Assembly (NCBI GenBank): GCA_964353405.1
Contig: CAYGWJ010000449.1
Location: 1 to 21,889 of the forward strand
DNA from: JBGLNJ01 sp964353405
GTDB lineage: Bacteria; Chloroflexota; Anaerolineae; Fen-1058
Reading direction: 5' to 3'
DNA: 21,889 nucleotides
The notes beneath the pieces are model-generated. The model worked only from the letters and a program-made list of their open reading frames with translations, was not told where the DNA came from and made no database searches. A program made the position numbers and the translations under genes. This document shows, piece by piece, positions 13,798 through 21,841 of this stretch (positions are counted from its first letter, which is position 1; every line of letters starts with the position of its first letter).

Positions 13798-16256
13798 TGC
13801 GATACGGTTACTTTGACGACAACGCGCGCGAATACGTGATTCAGCGCCCTGACACACCTCTGCCCTGGATCAACTATCTTGGGCAGGAAGATTATTTTGC
13901 GATGTTGTCCAATACCGGCGGCGGTTATTCGTTCTATCGAGACGCGCGCTTGCGCCGACTGATTCGCTACCGCTACAACAACGCGCCTGCCGACTCGGGC
14001 GGTCGTGCACTTTACTTGCGATTGAGTGATGGAGACTTTTGGTCGCCGGCCTGGCAGCCTGTTCGCAAATCGCTCGATACCTACGTATGCCGCGTCGGAT
14101 TGGGCTACACGCGCATCACGTCAACCTACCGTGGCATCCAGTGCGAGGCAACGTATTTCGTCCCACTGGGTCAGACGCTCGAAGTCTGGCGCATCAAACT
14201 CACTAACCAACCCACTAACCAACCCGCCAACCTGTCCATGTTTTCACTGGTCGAGTTCTGCCTGTGGGACGCGTGGGATGATCAGACGAATTTTCAGCGC
14301 AATTTCAACACGGGCGAAGTCGAGGTGGACGAAGCGGCAGGTGTGATCTATCACAAGACCGAGTATCGCGAGCGGCGTGATCACTTTGCCTACTTTGTCT
14401 GCTCCGCGCCGATGGCAGGCTTTGACACACAGCGTGAGGCGTTCCTCGGCGCGTATCGCGGCTTTGACAAACCGGCGGCCGTCGAAGAGGGCCGCTGTCG
14501 AAATTCCATCGCACACGGCTGGTCGCCCATCGGCGCGCATCAGGTGAACGTCTCGCTTGAACCGGGCCAGTGCCAAGAGATCACCTTTGTGCTGGGCTAT
14601 GCCGAGAATCCGCGCGATGAGAAATTCGCCGCACCGGGCAAGTTGAACGTCACGCGTGTCCAGCCCAGCATCGCGCGCTACACCGATCCGGCCGTGCTCG
14701 ACGCGGCGCTGATCGAATTGCGCGCGCACTGGGACAACCTGCTGAGCATTTACAGCGTCGCGACGCCCGACGAGCACACGAACCGCATGGTCAATGTATG
14801 GAATCCATACCAGGTCATGACGACGTTCAATCTGTCGCGCAGTGCTTCGCTGTACGAGTCGGGCATTGGGCGCGGGATGGGCTTTCGTGATTCAAACCAG
14901 GACTTGCTCGGCTTTGTGCACCTCTTGCCGGATCGTGCGCGAGGGCGACTGCTCGATCTGGCCGCCACTCAACTGCCGAACGGCGGCGCGTACCATCAAT
15001 ACCAGCCGCTCACCCGGCGCGGCAATGATGCCGTCGGCAGCGGCTTTAACGACGATCCGCTGTGGCTGGCGCTGGCGGTAGCCGCGTATCTCAAAGAGAC
15101 CGGCGACGGTTCGATTCTTGGCGAACTCGTCCCCTATGACAACCGGGCCGGAAGTGAGACGCGGTTATATGAACATCTCCAACGCGCGATTCGCCACACA
15201 CTTGACCGGTTGGGGCCGCACGGCCTGCCGCAGATCGGTCACGCGGACTGGAACGACTGTCTGAATCTCAATTGCTTTTCCGCAGAGCCGGGGCAATCGT
15301 TCCAGACTCACTCGGACGAGGGCGATTCGACTATCGCCGAGTCGGTCTTTATTGGCGGGCTGTTTGTGCTGGCCGCGCGTGAGATGGCCGGTATCGCCCG
15401 GCACTTGTTCTACAGCGATGAAGCAAAAGCTTACGAACATCACGCCGACGAGATGGCGCAGACGGTACTCGAGCACGGCTGGGACGGCGACTGGTTTCTG
15501 CGCGCGTATGACCGCGACAGCAGCAAAGTTGGCTCGCGCGAGTGCAAAGAAGGCCGCATCTTTATCGAGCCGCAAGGCATGTGTGTGATGGCGGGTATCG
15601 GCCTGGAGACCGGCCAAGCCCAACGCGCGCTGGATTCGGTGGGTGAGCATCTCGCCACGCCGCACGGCATCGTCCTGCATCAGCCGGCTTATACGCGCTA
15701 CTATCTCAATCTCGGCGAGATTTCCAGTTACCCGCCGGGCTATAAAGAAAATGCCGGAATCTTTTGCCACACGAATCCGTGGGTGATGGTTGCCGAGGCG
15801 CGCCTGGGACGCGGCGACCGCGCGTTCGATTACTATTTGCGCATCAATCCGTCCGCGCGTGAAGCGATGAGCGACGTCCACCGGTGCGAGCCATATGTCT
15901 ATTCGCAGATGATTGCCGGGCGCGACGCGCCGACGCATGGCGAGGCCAAGAACTCGTGGCTCACCGGCACTGCCGCGTGGAATCTCGTCGCCATCACAGA
16001 GTGGATTCTGGGTGTGCGGGCTGACTATTCTGGATTGACGATTGACCCATGTATCCCATCGAACTGGGACGGGTTCACCGTCACCCGCAAGTTTCGCGGC
16101 GCGACCTACGTCATCACGGTTCGCAATCCTGGGCATGTCTGCCGGGGTGTCAGGCAGATTGACGTTGACGGACAGCCCATCGCCGGGAATCGGCTGCCGA
16201 TTTTCAGCGACGAGCGGACGCACCATGTGCAAATCGTGATGGCAACGCCTGTATAA
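13797..16256 (+). CDS. cbp: Cellobiose phosphorylase (GH94)
   Basis: This 819-aa enzyme should phosphorolyse cellobiose to alpha-glucose 1-phosphate and glucose (EC 2.4.1.20) in the cytoplasm. It is close in length to the Clostridium and Cellulomonas enzymes (about 810-820) and carries their signature blocks: MRYGYFDDNAREYVIQRPDTP at the start, SRSASLYESGIGRGMGFRDSNQD (R364 to D369), YHQYQPLTRRGNDAVGSGFNDDPLW, ADWNDCLNLNCFS with the general acid D484, and YKENAGIFCHTNPW (K650, E651). The start at 13797 overlaps the GH1 stop as TGATG and has a GGAGG site. A 12-bp direct duplication (TNQP twice) lies in the N-terminal beta-sandwich domain. It is the last gene of the operon; its TAA abuts the convergent kinase gene with no spacer. 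Confidence 0.95.
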   Translation: MRYGYFDDNAREYVIQRPDTPLPWINYLGQEDYFAMLSNTGGGYSFYRDARLRRLIRYRYNNAPADSGGRALYLRLSDGDFWSPAWQPVRKSLDTYVCRVGLGYTRITSTYRGIQCEATYFVPLGQTLEVWRIKLTNQPTNQPANLSMFSLVEFCLWDAWDDQTNFQRNFNTGEVEVDEAAGVIYHKTEYRERRDHFAYFVCSAPMAGFDTQREAFLGAYRGFDKPAAVEEGRCRNSIAHGWSPIGAHQVNVSLEPGQCQEITFVLGYAENPRDEKFAAPGKLNVTRVQPSIARYTDPAVLDAALIELRAHWDNLLSIYSVATPDEHTNRMVNVWNPYQVMTTFNLSRSASLYESGIGRGMGFRDSNQDLLGFVHLLPDRARGRLLDLAATQLPNGGAYHQYQPLTRRGNDAVGSGFNDDPLWLALAVAAYLKETGDGSILGELVPYDNRAGSETRLYEHLQRAIRHTLDRLGPHGLPQIGHADWNDCLNLNCFSAEPGQSFQTHSDEGDSTIAESVFIGGLFVLAAREMAGIARHLFYSDEAKAYEHHADEMAQTVLEHGWDGDWFLRAYDRDSSKVGSRECKEGRIFIEPQGMCVMAGIGLETGQAQRALDSVGEHLATPHGIVLHQPAYTRYYLNLGEISSYPPGYKENAGIFCHTNPWVMVAEARLGRGDRAFDYYLRINPSAREAMSDVHRCEPYVYSQMIAGRDAPTHGEAKNSWLTGTAAWNLVAITEWILGVRADYSGLTIDPCIPSNWDGFTVTRKFRGATYVITVRNPGHVCRGVRQIDVDGQPIAGNRLPIFSDERTHHVQIVMATPV
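14202..14225 (+). repeat. 12-bp direct duplication in frame within cellobiose phosphorylase
   Basis: ACTAACCAACCC occurs twice in tandem and encodes TNQP-TNQP (reading LTNQPTNQPANLS). The unit is again 12 bp and frame-neutral. It falls in the surface strand/loop region just after WRIKLTN, close to where the first GH94 carries its palindromic element. Confidence 0.8.
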
Positions 16257-18476
16257 TCAAGGCACTTCCGCCTGGGGCAAATCAAAATAGAAAAGGCTTC
16301 CCTCGCCCGACACGCCGTGGCTTTCCATGCCCACCTGCCCGCCCAGCTTTTCGACAATTCGCCGCACAATGGACAGCCCCAGGCCATGCCCCCGCGCGCG
16401 CGCCTGGTCAAGCCGGGTGAACGGAATAAACAGCCGGGCCTGATCTTCCGGTGGAATGCCGGGACCATGGTCGCGCACCCAAAAGCGCACCCGACCGTCC
16501 AGCCGCGCCGTCGCGCCCAGTTCCACGCGCGGTGCGGCTGAAGGCAGGCCGCCATACTTGAAAGCGTTGCTGAGATAATTGACCCACACCTGCTCGACCC
16601 ACGGAGCGTAACCGAGCACCACCGGCCAAGTGTCGGGCCGCTCCAAAACAACCTCGGCCTGATACTGTCGGGCCATGTCTGCCAGCCGCCGCATGGCCTC
16701 GGCCACGATGCCCGGCATATCCAGCGGCTGTCGCTCGACTTGTTCCTGGCGCACCCCGGCCAGCAGCAGCAGCTCGTCAATAATGTTATTCATCTTGAGT
16801 GCGTTGTGCACGATGGAATGCAGATAACCCTCCAATTCCTCCTGTCGCAAATCGGCACGGTCATTTTCCAACGCCTCGGCAGTGCCGAGGATGAGCGACA
16901 ACGGATTCCTGAGATCGTGCGCCACGGTGTGGGCAAAGGCATCCAGGTCCTCGTTGCGTGCCTGCAGCTCCAGATGCGATTGCCGCTGCGCCCCCTCGGC
17001 CCGCTTGCGATCTGTGATGTCTTGAACGACACCCAGCATTCGAGTCGCTTTGCCGGTCTCGTCCCGAAAGACATTGCCCGTCTCCGCCACCCAGCGCACT
17101 GTGCCATCAAGCCAGACGATGCGATGCTCGATAGCGTAATCTTTGCCTCCTTCAATGCAGGTCCGAACCGAAGCTGTGACCATTTGACGGTCGTCTGGAT
17201 GGATACGTTCAAAGAACGCCTGATAGGTCGCGCCGAATTCTCCGCGGGCAAATCCAAACATCGGCTCAATCTGCTCGGACCAGTGCAGAGCATTGGTCCG
17301 TAAATCCCAATCCCAACTGCCGATGTTAGCTGCTCGCTGAGCCAGCGCATAACGCTCCTCGCTGCGTTGGAGCGACTCCTCGGCTTGCTTGTGCTTGGTG
17401 ATGTCCGTAGTGACACACAACACCTGATTGGCGGTTCCGTCGCGTCCTACCAGTGGACGCTTGACTGTCTGGTGCCAACGCGGCTCGCCCTGCGCGCTTG
17501 TGACTCGTTCTTCGAGGATAAACAACTCTTGCAGGGAATTCATCACCTGGATATCTTCATGCTGGAAACGCTCCACTTCTTCTGGGCTATCGTGAAAGTC
17601 GGCAACAGTCTTACCGACAATGTTTTCGGGCTGAGTGCCAAATGACTCGGCCACAGCCTGATTGACGAGCGTGATGCAACCCTGCCGGTCTCGAACAAAG
17701 ATATAGCTTGGGTTGATGTCTATCACCTGCCGGAGAAAGGCCCGTTGTTCTTCCAATTCCCTTTCTGTCTGCTTGCGTTCGGCCAGCTCTTTTTGCAGCC
17801 GGTCATAGAGGCGGGCATTTTCGATGGCGATAGCAGCCTGATTGGCAAAGACCTCAAGCGCCTGAAGCGTCTCCGGCGTCGGGCGGCGCCCGTCCAGCGG
17901 GCGGTCCACCGAAATGACGCCGACGACCTGCCCCGGGCGCGGCTCAATGGGAACAATCAGCACGTCGTCAGGATGCCAACCATCGAGGCAAAGGTCTTGG
18001 CCTTCAGGGCCGGGGACGACGGCCACCGGCCCATGGAAATCCTGCTCCCAATTGAACGCACCGTGTGGGATAAAATAACAATTGCCCACACGGAAACGCT
18101 CTTGCATCAATTGAGCGATATCATCCCAGGTGTAGGTGGCGCCGTCCAAGAGTTGCTGCCCTTGCTCACTTAGACCGACGTGGGCACACACGCGCATCTG
18201 TTGGGTGTCCTTGTGGACGAGGTTCAAGACCACTACGCTGAAGTCCAGGCACTTGAAAGCAGACTGGACAATTTCCTGCAACAGCGTATCCAGGCCCAGG
18301 TTGATACGCAACGCCGTGGCGGATTCCAAAATCCGGGCCAACTGCCGGTTGCGCTGCTCAAGACGCTGATGAGTCAGCGCGAGTTCTGTTTCCAATCGCT
18401 CCAGTTCTGCCACCCGCCCGCGCAGCTCGGCTAATTCGAACGCCCACTGCCGTTCTGTCTTTTCTCGATCATTCAT
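16257..18476 (-). CDS. Cytoplasmic sensor histidine kinase, GAF-PAS-PAS-HisKA-HATPase
   Basis: This 739-aa kinase has no membrane segment. In order: an N-terminal coiled coil (about 1-45), a GAF domain (about 55-222), a linker coil, two PAS domains with PAC ends (about 245-365 and 375-492, each closing with a DIT motif), HisKA with the phosphoacceptor H520 in VAHDLRNPL, and a HATPase_c domain. ATPase boxes are N (NYLSNAFKYGG, 633-643), G1 (RDHGPGIP, 668-675), F (LFIPFTRL) and G2 (GHGLGLSIV, 696-704). The ATG at 18476 follows a GGAGA site; a longer frame to 18599 crosses the promoter region. No response regulator or receiver domain is in the window, so its partner and signal are unknown. It is convergent with cellobiose phosphorylase and divergent from the methyltransferase gene; a role in the sugar operon cannot be inferred. 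Confidence 0.92.
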   Translation of the reverse strand: MNDREKTERQWAFELAELRGRVAELERLETELALTHQRLEQRNRQLARILESATALRINLGLDTLLQEIVQSAFKCLDFSVVVLNLVHKDTQQMRVCAHVGLSEQGQQLLDGATYTWDDIAQLMQERFRVGNCYFIPHGAFNWEQDFHGPVAVVPGPEGQDLCLDGWHPDDVLIVPIEPRPGQVVGVISVDRPLDGRRPTPETLQALEVFANQAAIAIENARLYDRLQKELAERKQTERELEEQRAFLRQVIDINPSYIFVRDRQGCITLVNQAVAESFGTQPENIVGKTVADFHDSPEEVERFQHEDIQVMNSLQELFILEERVTSAQGEPRWHQTVKRPLVGRDGTANQVLCVTTDITKHKQAEESLQRSEERYALAQRAANIGSWDWDLRTNALHWSEQIEPMFGFARGEFGATYQAFFERIHPDDRQMVTASVRTCIEGGKDYAIEHRIVWLDGTVRWVAETGNVFRDETGKATRMLGVVQDITDRKRAEGAQRQSHLELQARNEDLDAFAHTVAHDLRNPLSLILGTAEALENDRADLRQEELEGYLHSIVHNALKMNNIIDELLLLAGVRQEQVERQPLDMPGIVAEAMRRLADMARQYQAEVVLERPDTWPVVLGYAPWVEQVWVNYLSNAFKYGGLPSAAPRVELGATARLDGRVRFWVRDHGPGIPPEDQARLFIPFTRLDQARARGHGLGLSIVRRIVEKLGGQVGMESHGVSGEGSLFYFDLPQAEVP

Positions 18477-18482
18477 AGGGAT

Positions 18483-18487
18483 TCTCC
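18483..18487 (-). promoter_or_regulatory. Ribosome binding site of the histidine kinase gene
   Basis: GGAGA on the minus strand lies six bases before the ATG at 18476. It supports that start over an upstream in-frame start at 18599, whose 41 extra codons would overlap the predicted promoter. Confidence 0.65.
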
Positions 18488-18538
18488 ACGCGCACAAGAG
18501 GGCACAGACAAATAGAGGGGGATTTGTCCTGCAACGTA

Positions 18539-18567
18539 AGTATAATCGAAACAAGCCCGTTTGAAAA
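18539..18567 (-). promoter_or_regulatory. Putative sigma-70-type promoter of the histidine kinase gene
   Basis: On the minus strand TTTTCA (18567-18562) is followed after exactly 17 bases by TATACT (18544-18539). The -10 matches the consensus at 5 of 6 and the -35 at 4 of 6 positions. It lies in the 177-bp gap between the divergent kinase and methyltransferase genes and would give a leader of about 55 bases. It is a visual match only. Confidence 0.45.
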
Positions 18568-18612
18568 GCTGCGCCGGGTGACCTTGGGCGAGCGAGCACT
18601 TGACATCAGCGG

Positions 18613-18646
18613 TATAATGAAATAGGCGGGATTTCGAGAGAGGAGG
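18613..18646 (+). promoter_or_regulatory. -10-like box and strong ribosome binding site before the isoaspartyl methyltransferase gene
   Basis: TATAAT (18613-18618) is a perfect -10 match, and AGGAGG (18641-18646) lies seven bases before ATG 18654. A perfect TTGACA at 18600-18605 is only 7 bp from the -10, too close for a normal sigma-70 promoter, so the real -35 must be weak. The ribosome binding site is convincing and sets the start; the promoter is tentative. Confidence 0.45.
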
Positions 18647-18653
18647 ACAGGCT

Positions 18654-19388
18654 ATGCGGACCTGGCTACTCATACTTGCCATTGCGGCGGCCGGCTGCGT
18701 CGTGACGCCCGTCACGACGATGCCGGCAGTCCAGCGTGTTGTCTCCCCTTCACCCGGCGTATCCGACCCTTTCGCGCAGTTGCGCAAGGAGATGGTTGTG
18801 TCTCAGATACAGAGCCGTGACGTCGCTGCCCCCGATGTTCTGGACGCAATGAACACCGTCCCGCGCCACCTGTTTGTCCCGCAAGACTATCTTGACCAGG
18901 CCTACGAAGATCACCCTTTGCCCATCGGCTACGGGCAGACCATCAGCCAACCGTACATTGTGGCTTTGATGACGGAAAAGCTCAAGGTCAAGCGCGGTGA
19001 TAAGGTGTTGGAAATCGGCACCGGCTCCGGCTATCAGGCTGCCGTGTTGGCGCACCTGGGCGTGGAGATGTATTCGGTGGAGATCATCTCCGAGTTGGCC
19101 AGCGCCGCCGACGAGCGATTGAAAAAGCTGAGGTATGCCGTGCAAGTGAAGCAGGGCGACGGATATTTTGGCTGGGAGGAACACGCGCCCTATGACGCCA
19201 TCATCGTCACCGCGGCGCCCGATCACGTTCCGCAGCCGCTCACCAAGCAGCTCAAGGACGGCGGGCGGCTGGTGATCCCGATCGGCCCACAGGGAAGCTG
19301 GCAGACGCTCTGGCAGTTCACGCGCCAGGGTGACGACCTCACAGCGGTGAACCTGGGCGGAGTGGCCTTTGTGCCGCTGGTGAGATAA
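18654..19388 (+). CDS. pcm: Protein-L-isoaspartate O-methyltransferase with probable lipoprotein signal
   Basis: The enzyme transfers methyl from S-adenosylmethionine to L-isoaspartyl residues in damaged proteins, the first step of their repair. The family region begins near residue 39 (DPFAQLRKEMVVSQIQSR), with the conserved PRHLFVP and GYGQTISQPYIVALMTE substrate blocks, SAM motif I VLEIGTGSGYQAAVLA and a later YDAIIVTAAPDHVP motif. At 244 aa it is about 30 residues longer than typical cytoplasmic Pcm. The extra N-terminus MRTWLLILAIAAAGCVV looks like a short signal with a lipobox ending at C15, although the -3 residue is Ala rather than the preferred Leu. That would place the enzyme outside the membrane. 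A strong AGGAGG fixes this start. It is divergent from the kinase and convergent, with three bases between, with the membrane protein gene. Confidence 0.92.
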   Translation: MRTWLLILAIAAAGCVVTPVTTMPAVQRVVSPSPGVSDPFAQLRKEMVVSQIQSRDVAAPDVLDAMNTVPRHLFVPQDYLDQAYEDHPLPIGYGQTISQPYIVALMTEKLKVKRGDKVLEIGTGSGYQAAVLAHLGVEMYSVEIISELASAADERLKKLRYAVQVKQGDGYFGWEEHAPYDAIIVTAAPDHVPQPLTKQLKDGGRLVIPIGPQGSWQTLWQFTRQGDDLTAVNLGGVAFVPLVR

Positions 19389-19391
19389 TGA

Positions 19392-21818
19392 TCATGGCCG
19401 ACTGACCACGATCAGCGCCACACCGTAACACAGCGCCCCCCCGATCAGCACCGCGGTAAAGCCCGCCGAAAGCGCGAGGAGCGACGCCAGCACCGAGGCG
19501 ACGACGGACACTGCGCCATTCACACCCCAGGCCCATGGGATGAGATCGGGCGATGAATGTTCGAGCCAGGCAATTCCCTTTGGAAACGGAATCCCCATCA
19601 ACACTCCGAGCGGCGCAAGCGACATCACGCCGATGACAAAGCGCAGCATCAGAGGCAGCCCCAGCGCCGATTTGAACAACACTGGCAGCAAAATCGGATA
19701 GACCAGCGACACGATGGCGAGCACCGCCAGCGCGCCGCGCCAGGGCGCTCGCCGTGAAAGTAGACTGCCCAGCCCGGAGAACATTAACAGCCCAGACAGC
19801 ACAGCCGCCAGCGCATACACTGGCTTGCCGACAAAAAGGATGAGCCGCTGAACCAACGGAATTTCGATGAACAGGAAGCCAAAGCCCAGCATTGCAAAAT
19901 ATACCAGGATGTGGAGCGTAGAGCGAGGAACGAGGAGCGTAGAGCGAGGAGCGTGGAGCGACGAAAGCTCGACGCTCTTGGCTCTACCCGCACCGCTCCA
20001 CGCTCCACGGACGAAAAGGGGGAGCACGATAAGCACGCTTGCGGAGACGACGGCGAACGCAAGCAACACCACTAAACTAAAGTATCCCGCGCCTCCGAAT
20101 GGCTGCCATGTCTTGCCGAGTTGTGCCCACACCTCGCCGGCTTGCTCCCATTTGAAATAGTGACCAAAGAAGGGCCGGTCGTCCATGGGCGGGGACACGT
20201 CGAACGGATACGCCGCATAGAATTGGCGGCGATCGGCGCTGGTCAGCAAATCGTTGAACGTCCGGTAGAGCGCATCGCCGGGCAGCACGTTATAGAGATT
20301 GGCCTCTTCAGGGCGCAAGCCCGGCAGAGCGACCAGATCAAACTTGCGCGCGGCGGCAAACTCGCGCACGGCATTCAGCTCTTTTCTTGCAAACGCGCCA
20401 CGTTTGACGATGACGGTCGCCGTGTTATAGCCGCGCAGTGCTAATACGCTGTGTGCCGGGTCGAGCCGGGCGCGCTCGGCAGCCGTCACGGCCAGTGCAA
20501 ACAATCGCAACGGCTCACTCGGCGGCGATTGCAGCCAGCGCGTGACGACAAGTAATCCGCCTTCGTTCAATCTCGCCAGGTCGTCGCCAAAGGCTTCCAC
20601 GGTGAGGTCGTAATCTTCGATGAGGCTGTACGCCCCTGAAGTCACCGGGCGATAGGGTGATACAATCGCAAGCTGAACCACGTCGAACGTCTCGCGGCTG
20701 CGGCGGACAAAGCTGCGCGCGTCCTCGACGACGAATTGCGCGCGCGGATCACCGAGTGGTATGGCCTCGGCGAGTGGCAAGGCCTCGATCACGAACTCGT
20801 TTGGCTCGACGGCGGACACATGAGAAGCGCCGCTCGCCAGCGCCGCGATCACGTCCAGCCCGCCGCGCGCCTGCAGGATGAGCGCACGAGCGCCGGGTCT
20901 CAAGTGAAAGGCCACCGCGCCGGGCATATAGTCGGCAAATCCAGCACCCTCTGGTCCAATGAACGTGACAGGACTGAGGTCGTCGCCGTCGAAAGTCAAT
21001 CCATCCTGGCGCGGCAATGGGCCGAGGTAGGCATAACTCAAGCCCGGGAAACTGCGGATGCCGGGGCTGCGAATCAGGTCAACACGCAAAGACGCATTCC
21101 AGCGCGTCCACACCTGCTGGGCGCCGGGGTAACGCAGCGATTGGGGTAATGCTTTGTAGGGAGAGAGGCGAATCGTGAAAAAGGCCGGGCGCGCCAACAG
21201 CCACAGGTTGAGGATCACGAACACAGCCATACAAACAGCATCAGACACAACGCCACGACGCGTGAACTTGCGAGCCGCCATGGGCGCGAGCGAGGCCAAC
21301 GCCGCCAGCCACGCACAAAACACCGCCGCGCCCTCGCCGCCCCACCTGGCCAGCGCGCCCAGCGCCAGAAAACAGCCCACGGCCGACCCGGCAAGATTCG
21401 CAGCATAGATGCGCGGCGCGTCATTGGCTCGCGCGGCAAGCAGCCAGCCTACCGCCAGCGCGTCAAAGAAAAATGGCGCGGCAAGCGCCAGGTACATTAG
21501 AACAAGATAAAAAGCCTGGCGGCGATCCCACGCGATCGCAAATGAATCAAACGGCAGCCAGTTCGCCAGCGCCCAGCTTGCCACCGTGGCAAGCGCCGCC
21601 GCCAACCCAAACGCCGACAATCGCCGCGCCGGGGCGCCGCGTCGCAGTCCGGGGGATACGGTCAGCGCCGTGCCGCTGGCGCCCGCACCCAACAACGCCA
21701 GGCTCACCGTCATGAACGCAAAGTGATAGAACTGGGCGATGGAAAACAGGCGCGAAAGGACGATCTCGTATGCCAGCGCCGAGGCGGACAGCAGGAACAC
21801 GCTCAGGTAGATCACCAT
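19392..21818 (-). CDS. Polytopic membrane protein with spermidine-synthase-like domain
   Basis: This protein of about 808 aa has several N-terminal membrane helices (about residues 1-215), a soluble Rossmann-type domain resembling spermidine synthase (about 300-420, with ALILQARGGLDVIAALASGA and VSAVEPNE as nucleotide-binding elements) and a second bundle of helices (about 565-805). The layout is that of the membrane-bound spermidine synthase-like family, which has no settled substrate. The usual catalytic Asp region appears changed (DVVQLAIVSPYRP instead of a DxxD-type motif), so aminopropyl transfer is doubtful. I start it at ATG 21818, immediately before the first helix MVIYLSVFLLSASALAYEIVLSRL; a GTG at 21863 would add 15 residues, and the frame stays open to the window edge. 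A low-complexity repeat interrupts the protein near residues 603-636. It converges on the methyltransferase gene with three bases between. Confidence 0.85.
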   Translation of the reverse strand: MVIYLSVFLLSASALAYEIVLSRLFSIAQFYHFAFMTVSLALLGAGASGTALTVSPGLRRGAPARRLSAFGLAAALATVASWALANWLPFDSFAIAWDRRQAFYLVLMYLALAAPFFFDALAVGWLLAARANDAPRIYAANLAGSAVGCFLALGALARWGGEGAAVFCAWLAALASLAPMAARKFTRRGVVSDAVCMAVFVILNLWLLARPAFFTIRLSPYKALPQSLRYPGAQQVWTRWNASLRVDLIRSPGIRSFPGLSYAYLGPLPRQDGLTFDGDDLSPVTFIGPEGAGFADYMPGAVAFHLRPGARALILQARGGLDVIAALASGASHVSAVEPNEFVIEALPLAEAIPLGDPRAQFVVEDARSFVRRSRETFDVVQLAIVSPYRPVTSGAYSLIEDYDLTVEAFGDDLARLNEGGLLVVTRWLQSPPSEPLRLFALAVTAAERARLDPAHSVLALRGYNTATVIVKRGAFARKELNAVREFAAARKFDLVALPGLRPEEANLYNVLPGDALYRTFNDLLTSADRRQFYAAYPFDVSPPMDDRPFFGHYFKWEQAGEVWAQLGKTWQPFGGAGYFSLVVLLAFAVVSASVLIVLPLFVRGAWSGAGRAKSVELSSLHAPRSTLLVPRSTLHILVYFAMLGFGFLFIEIPLVQRLILFVGKPVYALAAVLSGLLMFSGLGSLLSRRAPWRGALAVLAIVSLVYPILLPVLFKSALGLPLMLRFVIGVMSLAPLGVLMGIPFPKGIAWLEHSSPDLIPWAWGVNGAVSVVASVLASLLALSAGFTAVLIGGALCYGVALIVVSRP
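19911..20010. repeat. GAGCGTGGAGC-type repeat cluster, in frame within the membrane protein gene
   Basis: The 17-mer GGAGCGTAGAGCGAGGA occurs at 19913-19929 and 19934-19950 (period 21). It is followed by GGAGCGTGGAGCG (19948-19960), whose exact reverse complement CGCTCCACGCTCC lies at 19994-20006, a perfect 13-bp inverted repeat with a 33-bp spacer. On the coding strand it reads LHAPRSTLLVPRSTLH, placed between two membrane helices (LIVLPLFV and ILVYFAMLGFGFLFIEI) where a short charged loop would be expected. The frame is preserved. Confidence 0.85.
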
Positions 21819-21841
21819 CGGCAGGTTCGCAGTATGGATTG

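Noticed and set aside
16188..16204. Intrinsic terminator AATCGG-CTG-CCGATT followed by TTC near the end of cellobiose phosphorylase
   Set aside because: The stem is only 6 bp, it lies about 50 bases before the stop codon inside conserved coding sequence, and the T-run is just four bases.
16252..16257. TATAAT at the end of cellobiose phosphorylase as a promoter
   Set aside because: There is no downstream gene on that strand to serve and no -35 box; it overlaps the Val-stop codons.
18600..18618. TTGACA followed by TATAAT as a sigma-70 promoter
   Set aside because: Both boxes match consensus perfectly, but the 7-bp spacing is far below the usual 15-19 bp; only the -10 was kept, tentatively.
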